This document shows, piece by piece, positions 57,796 through 64,000 of a stretch of DNA of 64,000 nucleotides. Both the position numbers and the translations under genes were made by a program. Source of the stretch: an uncultured Pseudomonas sp. (GTDB taxonomy: Bacteria; Pseudomonadota; Gammaproteobacteria; Pseudomonadales; Pseudomonadaceae); contig NZ_CAMPHV010000012.1 in the NCBI RefSeq assembly GCF_946886105.1, forward strand, positions 61,037 through 125,036, written 5' to 3'. The notes beneath the pieces were generated by a model, which worked only from the letters and a program-made list of their open reading frames with translations, made no database searches and was not told where the DNA came from. Position 1 is the stretch's first letter, and each line of letters opens with the position of its first letter.

Positions 57796-59534
57796 TGGCC
57801 CGGTTCCTTGCCGAAGTCGCAGGCGGCTGGGGCTTCCACCGGCAGCGGTTCATGGGGCAAGCGCTTGGGCGCGGCCAGCCATTCGTGGCCGCGCAGCATC
57901 AGGTCGAAGTAGATGCTCGGCATCGCCTTGACCTTCAACTCCCAGGCCAGGCGGCGCGGTATCACCGGGTCGAGCGGGAAGGTCGGCAGCAGCTTGCCGC
58001 CGTAGCCGAATTCGGCCAACACCACCTTGCCGCGTTCGACCGTCAACGGGCAGGAGCCGTAACCGTCGTACAACGCCCGCGGCCCTTTGCCGGCGAGTAC
58101 CGCGATGACGTTTTCCGCGACCACCGGGGCCTGCTTGCGCACCGCGGCCGCGGTCTTGGCGTTGGGCGCGGCGCACACATCGCCGAGGCTGAAGATATTG
58201 CCGAAGCGCGGGTGGCGCAGGGTTTCATGATCGGCCTCGACCCAACCGTCGGCGTTGGCCAGCGGGCTCTGGCGGATAAAATCCGGGGCGCGCTGGGCGG
58301 GCACGGCATGCAGGAAATCGAAGTCTTTTTCGATGGTTTGGCAGTTGCCCGCGGCATCGACTTGCTTGAACCAGGCTTTATGGGCCGGGCCGTCGACAGC
58401 AGTCAGGGTGGTGTTGAAGTCGAGTTGTACGCCGTAGCGCTCGACGTATTTCATCAGCGGCGGGACGAAGGTCGGTACGCCGAACAGCACCGCCCCGGCC
58501 GTGCAGAACTCCACGTCGATATCCTTCAGCACGCCTTCTTTGCGCCACCAGTCGCAGGACAGGTACATGGCCTTCTGCGGCGCGCCGGCGCATTTGATCG
58601 GCATCGGCGGCTGGGTGAACAGCGCGCGACCCTGGCGCAGGTTCTGCACCAGCTGCCAGGTATAGGGCGCCAGCTCGAAGTGATAGTTCGAGGTGACGCC
58701 GTTCTTGCCCAGGGTTTCCTTCAGCCCTTCGATCGCATCCCAGTGCAGGCTCAAGCCGGGGCAGACGATCAGGGCGCGGTAACCCACCCGGGTGCCGTCT
58801 TCGAGCACCACACGCTGTTGCTCGGCTTCGAAACCGGCTACGGCTGCGCGAATCCACTGGGCGCCGCGGGGTATGCAGCGCGCCATCGGTCGCTCGGTGC
58901 GGGCGCGGTCGAAGATGCCGGCGCCGACCAGGGTCCAGCCCGGTTGGTAATAGTGCTGTTCGCGCGGCTCGACCACGGCGATGCGCAAGTGCGGATCACG
59001 CCGCAACAGGCTCGCGGTGACCGCACAGCCGGCCGCGCCGCCCCCGACCACCAGCACGTCATAGCGCTGTGTGGGCGTGGTCGCGGCCTGGGCTATTGAG
59101 GCAGGCGCGTTCTGCCAGCGTTGTTCCAGGCGCTGGGCCAGGCCGGTGAGGTCATAATCATGTTCGCGTGCGGTATTCAGCAGCGCCAGCGGGTCCAGGT
59201 GATGGGCTTCGCTCAGCGCCCAGAGGCTGGTGGAACGGGTGCCGGTGCGGCAGAACGCCAATACCGGGCCGCGCACCTGAGCGAGCAACTCGGTAAAGGC
59301 GAGCACGTCGTCCTCGCCGATCTGCCCGGAAACCACCGGTAGGTAGTGGTACTCCAGACCGCTGGCTTGCGCCGCCGCCCGCATCTCGGCTGAGGTCGGT
59401 TGACCTTCGCCTTCAGCGTCCGGGCGGTTGTTGATCACGCTGCGAAATCCGGCGGCGGCCAGGGTGCCCATGTCCGCCGGTTGCAATTGCGCGGCTACGG
59501 CGAGAAAGGGCGTCAGGCGTTTCAGCGAATCCAT
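57792..59534 (-). CDS. DUF442 phosphatase-like / sulfide:quinone oxidoreductase fusion
   Basis: This 580-residue fusion has an N-terminal DUF442 (TIGR01244) domain (about 1-135) with the P-loop CRTGTRS at Cys95. A linker leads to a flavoprotein of the SQR type (about 157-555): GGGAAGC dinucleotide motif, KCAGAPQK with its cysteine, FCTAG and GDVCAAPNAKTAAAVRKQ. SQR oxidises sulfide and passes electrons to quinone. The start at 59534 (ATG eight bases after GAGG) is preferred; GTG at 59543 and ATG at 59540 are also in frame. It follows the dioxygenase gene by 10 bases. Confidence 0.9.
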   Translation of the reverse strand: MDSLKRLTPFLAVAAQLQPADMGTLAAAGFRSVINNRPDAEGEGQPTSAEMRAAAQASGLEYHYLPVVSGQIGEDDVLAFTELLAQVRGPVLAFCRTGTRSTSLWALSEAHHLDPLALLNTAREHDYDLTGLAQRLEQRWQNAPASIAQAATTPTQRYDVLVVGGGAAGCAVTASLLRRDPHLRIAVVEPREQHYYQPGWTLVGAGIFDRARTERPMARCIPRGAQWIRAAVAGFEAEQQRVVLEDGTRVGYRALIVCPGLSLHWDAIEGLKETLGKNGVTSNYHFELAPYTWQLVQNLRQGRALFTQPPMPIKCAGAPQKAMYLSCDWWRKEGVLKDIDVEFCTAGAVLFGVPTFVPPLMKYVERYGVQLDFNTTLTAVDGPAHKAWFKQVDAAGNCQTIEKDFDFLHAVPAQRAPDFIRQSPLANADGWVEADHETLRHPRFGNIFSLGDVCAAPNAKTAAAVRKQAPVVAENVIAVLAGKGPRALYDGYGSCPLTVERGKVVLAEFGYGGKLLPTFPLDPVIPRRLAWELKVKAMPSIYFDLMLRGHEWLAAPKRLPHEPLPVEAPAACDFGKEPGQ

Positions 59535-59544
59535 GGTCATCACC

Positions 59545-60408
59545 TCAGAGCACGTCCAGGGGGATTTTCAGGTAGCGGGTACCGTTGTCCTCGGCGGGTG
59601 GCAATTGCCCGGCGCGCATGTTCACCTGCACCGAGGGCAGGATCAGCGTCGGCATGCCCAGGGTGGCATCGCGGGCGTTGCGCATGGCGACGAACGCGGC
59701 CTCGTCGATACCCTCATGGACGTGCACATTGTGCTCGCGCTCCTCGGCCACCGTGGTCTGGTTGCGAAAGTCGTCGCGCCCCGGCGCCTTGTAGTCATGA
59801 CACATGAACAGGCGCGTTGTATCCGCCAGGGCGAACAACTTGCGGATCGACTGGAACAGCGTGCGCGCATCGCCGCCGGGAAAGTCGCAGCGCGCTGTGC
59901 CGTAGTCGGGCATGAACAGGGTATCGCCGACGAAGGCGGCATCGCCGATCAGGTAGGTCATGCACGCCGGCGTATGCCCGGGCGTGTGGATGGCGCGGGC
60001 TTCGATAGCGCCGATTTGAAAGCTGTCGCCATCCTTGAACAGGCGATCGAACTGGTGTCCGTCGGTGGCGAACTCGGTGCCGGCGTTGAACAGCTTGCCG
60101 AAGGTGTTCTGCACGATGGTGATGTTCTCACCGATCGCCAACTGGCCGCCCAGCTCGCGTTTGAGGTAGGGCGCGGCCGAGAGGTGATCGGCATGCACGT
60201 GGGTTTCCAGCAGCCAATCGACCTGCAACTGGTTGCGCTTCACATACTCGATCAAACGGTCGGCGCTGTGGTGCGAGGTACGCCCGGCGGCGGGGTCGTA
60301 ATCGAGTACCGAATCGACGATGGCGCAGCGTTTGCTTTCGGGGTCTGTCACCACGTAGCTGTAGGTAAAGGTGGCGGGGTCAAAGAATGCTTCGACGTTG
60401 GGTTGCAT
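59545..60408 (-). CDS. Persulfide dioxygenase-type MBL-fold hydrolase
   Basis: This 287-residue metallo-beta-lactamase-fold protein has ETHVHADHLSAA (His70, His72, Asp74, His75), TPGHTPACM (His145), GDTLFMPDYG (Asp162) and CHDY. The ETHE1/Blh-type set predicts a mononuclear iron enzyme that oxidises glutathione persulfide to sulfite. First gene of the sulfide operon, 17 bases downstream of operator site 3. Confidence 0.9.
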   Translation of the reverse strand: MQPNVEAFFDPATFTYSYVVTDPESKRCAIVDSVLDYDPAAGRTSHHSADRLIEYVKRNQLQVDWLLETHVHADHLSAAPYLKRELGGQLAIGENITIVQNTFGKLFNAGTEFATDGHQFDRLFKDGDSFQIGAIEARAIHTPGHTPACMTYLIGDAAFVGDTLFMPDYGTARCDFPGGDARTLFQSIRKLFALADTTRLFMCHDYKAPGRDDFRNQTTVAEEREHNVHVHEGIDEAAFVAMRNARDATLGMPTLILPSVQVNMRAGQLPPAEDNGTRYLKIPLDVL

Positions 60409-60425
60409 GAGTGCGCTCCTCTCGT

Positions 60426-60441
60426 ATACCCCTATGGGTAT
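60426..60441. promoter_or_regulatory. CsoR-family operator, site 3 (before the sulfide operon)
   Basis: ATACCC-CTAT-GGGTAT is a perfect palindrome matching sites 1 and 2. It lies at the position expected for the operon promoter. Confidence 0.8.
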
Positions 60442-60771
60442 TTATTTAAGAAGGATCGTAACTATTTTTATGTTCTATTCATAGAATAAAAAAGAATAAG
60501 AGGTTGTAGCGCTGTCATGGGTTGCCATAACGGCGTGCAACTGACTGATAAATAATGCGTTTAAGAATTTTCGACCAAGGTCGTAGAGGCGCTTTCAGCG
60601 GTGCTCGTCTGGCCAAAAATGGCGAAAGGAGGGCGATCCGCGAGGATCAGGCAGCGCTTCTGTTGGAACGCTGCAATTTCCACGACCACCGATCACGACC
60701 GTTTGCGGGATCGTGCCGGGGCGTCTTTTATGGACGCCTGAGGACGTTCGTTTGATTCGAGGAGAGCTCGC
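60442..60771. other. Gene-free stretch between divergent operons
   Basis: An A/T-rich part (60441-60510) next to operator site 3 may hold the sulfide operon promoter. A small hairpin GGCGTC-N7-GACGCC (60720-60740) precedes the GFA gene. The open frames here are not credible. Confidence 0.5.
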
Positions 60772-61161
60772 ATGGATAGATTCACGGGTGGTTGCCTGTG
60801 CGGCAATCTGCGAATTGTGGCATCGGGACGGCCATACCGGGTCGGCCTTTGCCACTGTCTCGATTGTCGTAAGCATCATGGCGCGCTTTTCCACGCTTGC
60901 GCGGTGTTCCCTCAGGAAGCGGTGACGATCGACGGCGAAACGCGCGACTACGCCGGGCGGTTTTTCTGCCCGCGCTGCGGCTCGTCGGTTTTCGCGCGCA
61001 GCGCGGACGAAATCGAAGTGAACCTCGGCTCCCTGGATGCCCCAGACCAATTGCTGCCGACCTACGAACTCTGGACCCTGCGCCGCGAATCCTGGCTGCC
61101 GCCGTTTCCACTCACGAGACACTACGAACGCGATCGTGATGCTACGGGCCGCGAGGAGTAG
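60772..61161 (+). CDS. GFA/CENP-V family zinc protein
   Basis: This 129-residue protein has GGCLCGNLRI, CHCLDCRKHHGALF and FFCPRCGSSVF, the zinc-binding cysteines of the GFA fold. The substrate is unknown. It differs clearly from the GFA protein at 18780. GGAG precedes the ATG. Confidence 0.88.
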   Translation: MDRFTGGCLCGNLRIVASGRPYRVGLCHCLDCRKHHGALFHACAVFPQEAVTIDGETRDYAGRFFCPRCGSSVFARSADEIEVNLGSLDAPDQLLPTYELWTLRRESWLPPFPLTRHYERDRDATGREE

Positions 61162-61228
61162 AGGGCGCCTCTAGCGGTGTTTTTTCACGGACTGCTAGGT
61201 TTGGGCAAGAGGTGCCTAGCGCTGCTCC

Positions 61229-61409
61229 CGTAGGGTGGGTCGGGCCGCTCAGGTTAGCGGCGCCGAATGCCGGTCCTCCAGGCGCAGAGAAAGGTCGTGC
61301 GCCGCGTAACCCGCCAGGCGATGGACGGCGTTGCGCCGATGGTGGGTTACGCCGCACTGGGCATAGCGAGCCGACTGAGAAACGCAACAGGCGGCTAACC
61401 CACCCTACG
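61229..61409. repeat. Palindromic repeat (CGTAGGGTGGGT...ACCCACCCTACG)
   Basis: Perfect 12-base inverted ends enclose GGTTAGCGG and related shorter pairs such as GCCGCGTAACCCGCC against GGTGGGTTACGCCGC. It is a fold-back element of a kind common in Pseudomonas. It covers most of the gene-free stretch 61162-61480. Confidence 0.75.
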
Positions 61410-61465
61410 AAGCTGGGCAGTGCTTCAACGGTATGAGCTTGCTCTTAGATCAATTGGTTGGTTCA

Positions 61466-61484
61466 AAACGGCAACAGACCCTAG
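61466..61484. mobile_element. Solitary end of the 43.4-kb MITE-like element
   Basis: AAACGGCAACAGACCCTAG equals 19 bases of the right terminal repeat at 43692-43712. No left partner is seen. Its CTAG supplies the stop codon of the small minus-strand ORF at 61481. Confidence 0.7.
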
Positions 61485-61696
61485 AGCTTGAGCAGCGTCG
61501 AATCCAACTGGTTGAAGCACTGCACGATGCGCTCGTGGGAGACCTCGGAGAAAGCCTTCTGCGTCAGGGGTATCAACACCGCCGGCTTGACCCGGCCGGA
61601 ACGCAGCTGGCGTTGCATATAGGCGAGGATTTCCTCGTCGCTGGCCGGTGTTGCTGGAGTTGGTTGGTCCACGTTGTCGTCGCTCGTTGTCTGCAT
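61481..61696 (-). CDS. Hypothetical 71-residue protein
   Basis: This small acidic protein has a Pro/Thr-rich start and a helical part (SDEEILAYMQRQLRSGRVKPAVLIPLTQKAFSEVSHERIVQCFNQL). I do not recognise it. It follows the esterase gene by 21 bases on the same strand. Its stop codon lies in the solitary MITE end, so its natural C-terminus may have been changed. Confidence 0.55.
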   Translation of the reverse strand: MQTTSDDNVDQPTPATPASDEEILAYMQRQLRSGRVKPAVLIPLTQKAFSEVSHERIVQCFNQLDSTLLKL

Positions 61697-61717
61697 GAGA
61701 TTAGGTTTCGGCTGCGG

Positions 61718-62740
61718 TTAGCGCACCTTGCGGAGAATGAAGTCGAACATGCTTTCCTCCTTCGTGGGCATGATGTTCATCCTCGGGATATAGAACTGGC
61801 CTTTCAGGCCGACCTGCATCGCCTGCTCCTGCAGCGCTCTGGCATGGTAGGGGTGGTGGTAGAGAGTGCTGGCGTTGGTGGGGGCGGCTACCGGGATGTT
61901 GCGGTTGGCCACCCAGATTTCCGGGTCGGCGCTATCCATCAGGCGCAGCAGGTCGATTTCATGGCGATACCGGACGATTCGAGGGTCGTCCAGTTGTTGC
62001 AGCGTTTCGATGCCGTACAGCACCTTCGCTTTCTCCAGCCGGCTGATGGTGAACCGGTATTCCTCGAACACTTCCTCCCAGCGCACGATATCCAGAGTGG
62101 ACTGAACTTCGGTTGCGATGGCGGCGCGTACGCGGGTGGATTGGCGTTCGACCGGGTCCTGGCTGTGCGGGTCGGCCATGTCGTCATGCAGCGCCAGCCA
62201 GAGCGCGGCACTGCCCCCTGCCGAACTGCCCACCAGAACGATCCGCTCGGGATCGATATTGAACTCCTTGCTATTCAGGCGCAGAAACTGCAGCGCCCGC
62301 CGTGCACCGATCAGCGATTTGATCAGCCCCTGCTGTTCATTCCGCTCCAGCAACGGGTAGTTGATCGAGGCATAGGCGATCCCATGCTGCAACAGCTTGG
62401 AGAGTTCTTGGCGATTGCCGCGTTTGTAGGCTTTTTCCTTACTGCCCGACGAGAATCCGCCGCCGTGGATAAACAGCACCAGCGGCGTTAAGCGCCGCTT
62501 CGCATCGGTACTGGCGGGAAGGAATATGTCCAGCTTATTGCGCTGATGCGGACCATAGACGACATCGCGGATGAATAGCGCCGCAGTGTCGTTCAGCTTG
62601 AAAGGCGGGCTGCTCGGACCTTGGGGCAGCGCCGAGAGCGATGGCGGCAGACAGACGGCGAGCAAGACGATCGACACGCGCAGCCAATGGATGAGCGGCT
62701 TGCTCAACGAGCGCTGCAATATTCCTTGGCTCCGGGGCAT
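61718..62740 (-). CDS. Exported HSL-type esterase/alpha-beta hydrolase
   Basis: This 340-residue protein has a signal peptide (LRVSIVLLAVCLPPSLSALP), oxyanion box HGGGF (about 91-95), INYPLLE and nucleophile elbow GSSAGG (about 169-174), which define the hormone-sensitive lipase/BD-FAE type. The catalytic acid and His (perhaps in the YHHPYHA region) are less sure. The substrate is a short ester of unknown nature. Confidence 0.85.
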   Translation of the reverse strand: MPRSQGILQRSLSKPLIHWLRVSIVLLAVCLPPSLSALPQGPSSPPFKLNDTAALFIRDVVYGPHQRNKLDIFLPASTDAKRRLTPLVLFIHGGGFSSGSKEKAYKRGNRQELSKLLQHGIAYASINYPLLERNEQQGLIKSLIGARRALQFLRLNSKEFNIDPERIVLVGSSAGGSAALWLALHDDMADPHSQDPVERQSTRVRAAIATEVQSTLDIVRWEEVFEEYRFTISRLEKAKVLYGIETLQQLDDPRIVRYRHEIDLLRLMDSADPEIWVANRNIPVAAPTNASTLYHHPYHARALQEQAMQVGLKGQFYIPRMNIMPTKEESMFDFILRKVR

Positions 62741-62830
62741 CGGCTAGAACATCCTTCAGAAAAGTGTCAGTTAGAGGGCGACTGCTCGAGTTCGTGCATG
62801 GCGCTCCGACGAGCGGCCCCAAGCCGCCAC

Positions 62831-63721
62831 CTACCGCCCGCAAACCTCCCGCAAACAGCCGCGTAACCAGCGATGCGCCGGGTCGGCGTCCATGCGCGGG
62901 TGCCAGAGCATGGCTACGGTAAAGGCCGGCAGGGGCAAGGGTAGGGCGAAGCTGTGCATGCCGTCGCGCAGGCTGGCGGTGTGGCGTTCGGGAACGCTGG
63001 CGATCAGCTCGCTGGCGCGGGCCAGGGCGAGGGCGGTGGAGAAGCCGGCGACGGTCGTCACCACCTCCCGGGTCAGGCCGAGCGAGTTCAAGGCTTCGTC
63101 GATAGGGCCTTTGTCGAGCCCGCGCCGGGAGACGTAGATATGCCCGCCGGACGCGAAGCGCGCCGGGGTGATTTCGCCCTGGCTCAGCGGGTGGCCGGCG
63201 CGCACCACGCCGACGAAACGGTCGCGGAACAGCGCCTGGGTGCGCAGCTCGGGGCTGGTGTCCGGATCGACCACGCCGGTTTCCAAATCGACGGTGCCGT
63301 TGCGCAGCGGTGTGCTGTCCTTGTCCGGCTTCTGCATAAAGTGCAGGCGTACGCCCGGCGCTTGCTCGGCGATGCGCGCAATCAGCGCCGGCCCGAAGTT
63401 TTCCACGAAGCCTTCGCTGCTGCGCAGGGTGAAGGTGCGCACCAGTTGTGCGAGGTCGACCTGCGTGGCCGGGCGCAGCACCGCTTCGGCGTCCTGCACC
63501 AGTTGCGCGACCCGCTCGCGCAACTCCAACGCGCGGGGCGTGGGCACCAGGCCGCGACCGGCGCGGACCAGCAGCGGATCGCCCAGGGTGTCGCGCAAGC
63601 GCGCCAGAGCCCGGCTCATCGCCGACGGGCTCAAGCGCAAGCGCCTGGCGGCGCGCGCCACGCTGCCTTCGGCGAGCAGCACATCGAGGGTCACCAGCAA
63701 ATTGAGATCGGGTATGGACAT
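62831..63721 (-). CDS. LysR-family regulator
   Basis: This 296-residue regulator has an N-terminal HTH (LNLLVTLDVLLAEGSVARAARRLRLSPSAMSRALARLRDTLGDPLLVRAGRGLVPT), typical of the NodD/PA-type subgroup, and a LysR substrate domain (about 90-290). It is divergent from the frame starting at 63864, its likely target. Confidence 0.9.
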   Translation of the reverse strand: MSIPDLNLLVTLDVLLAEGSVARAARRLRLSPSAMSRALARLRDTLGDPLLVRAGRGLVPTPRALELRERVAQLVQDAEAVLRPATQVDLAQLVRTFTLRSSEGFVENFGPALIARIAEQAPGVRLHFMQKPDKDSTPLRNGTVDLETGVVDPDTSPELRTQALFRDRFVGVVRAGHPLSQGEITPARFASGGHIYVSRRGLDKGPIDEALNSLGLTREVVTTVAGFSTALALARASELIASVPERHTASLRDGMHSFALPLPLPAFTVAMLWHPRMDADPAHRWLRGCLREVCGR

Positions 63722-63863
63722 GGATCGCCCCTGGTTTGGCTGATTTTTGAACAGGCGTTTGATGCACGAATAACCTGCAACTGCTGCGCCTTCCGCCAGG
63801 TTACGCGCCGGCGTAGATTTTCGACAGCGCCGTATTGGGCGTGTCAGAAATCAGGAGGGTGTG

Positions 63864-64000
63864 ATGAAGCCAGTTAGCAGGCCGTTGAAAAACGTAGGCG
63901 AGGCAGGCAAGACAAGGCAAAAACAGGCGAGGAAGCGGAGTTTACGAGCTGTAAATGAGCATTCCGAGCCTGTTTTTAACGCAGTATTGCCAACGCAGGT
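63864..64000 (+). CDS. Start of an ORF interrupted by repeat copy C (runs off the window)
   Basis: AGGAGG stands seven bases before an ATG followed by codons for KPVS, then the palindromic repeat is entered in the same frame as in the AttH-like gene (RPLKNVGEAGKTRQKQ...). The frame is open to the window end. It is probably the gene controlled by the divergent LysR, with the repeat inserted after its fifth codon. Confidence 0.5.
   Translation, partial: MKPVSRPLKNVGEAGKTRQKQARKRSLRAVNEHSEPVFNAVLPTQ
63877..64000 (+). repeat. Palindromic repeat copy C (cut by the window end)
   Basis: Nearly identical to copy A (AGGCCGTTGAAAAACGTAGG... to ACGCAGTATTGCCAACGC); two base differences in the right-hand part. 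Its right terminus lies beyond the window. Confidence 0.9.

Noticed and set aside
60555..60755. Plus-strand 66-codon frame before the GFA gene
   Set aside because: No ribosome binding site, no conserved pattern and overlaps probable promoter sequence.

Overview
The window is a high-G+C gammaproteobacterial chromosome segment, most likely Pseudomonas sensu lato. The markers are a cbrA-cbrB pair preceded by cbrX and followed by a CrcZ-type RNA, a braCDEFG operon, ureEFGJ, and a desT/desC/desB locus, all of Pseudomonas type. Species cannot be named. A HrpL-type promoter and a pectate lyase hint at plant association (inference). No rRNA, tRNA, CRISPR array, phage or transposase gene was seen.

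Layout. 1-6.2 kb: the CbrA/CbrB carbon/nitrogen two-component system, the 5' part of crcZ with its sigma-54 promoter and a likely CbrB site, and a DUF808 membrane protein. 6.4-8.8 kb: an accessory pocket between repeats, holding a probable type III effector and its chaperone behind a near-consensus hrp box. 9.0-14.4 kb: a high-affinity branched-chain amino acid ABC transporter with a consensus sigma-54 promoter. 14.5-18.3 kb: homocysteine methyltransferase-like enzyme, GlxA-type regulator, M28-like peptidase. 18.5-27.6 kb: a block flanked by related direct repeats, with a GFA protein, a tetR remnant, an SDR and an RND efflux system (pump, adaptor, TetR, outer-membrane channel) with two matching TetR operators. 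27.6-31.0 kb: a substrate-binding-like protein and urease accessory genes ureEFGJ without structural genes. 31.2-36.0 kb: a duplicated desT-desC-desB locus in which different members have decayed in each copy. 36.2-43.3 kb: pectate lyase, lipase, TRAP transporter, a further desaturase. 43.4-48.8 kb: a MITE-like palindrome, an ABC export-type pair and an AttH-like lipoprotein gene carrying two in-frame copies of a palindromic repeat. 48.8-60.4 kb: LysR/SDR pair, then a DUF3365-CsoR-family operon, a cydP-A-B-X-ybgE operon and a persulfide dioxygenase / DUF442-SQR / SulP / rhodanese operon. 60.7-64 kb: GFA protein, esterase, LysR and a new ORF start interrupted by another copy of the same palindromic repeat.

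How parts work together. The three operons at 50.9-60.4 kb share the palindrome ATACCY-N4-RGGTAT upstream of their first genes. This suggests one regulon run by the local CsoR-family repressor: SQR would oxidise sulfide into the quinone pool, the dioxygenase and rhodanese would process persulfide, SulP would move sulfur oxyanions, and cytochrome bd, known as a sulfide-tolerant oxidase, would keep respiration going. CbrB probably drives crcZ by sigma-54, and the bra operon also has a sigma-54 promoter. DesT probably controls aerobic fatty acid desaturation by DesC and DesB.

Limits: everything rests on reading sequence and protein patterns. No database search, folding or alignment program was run.
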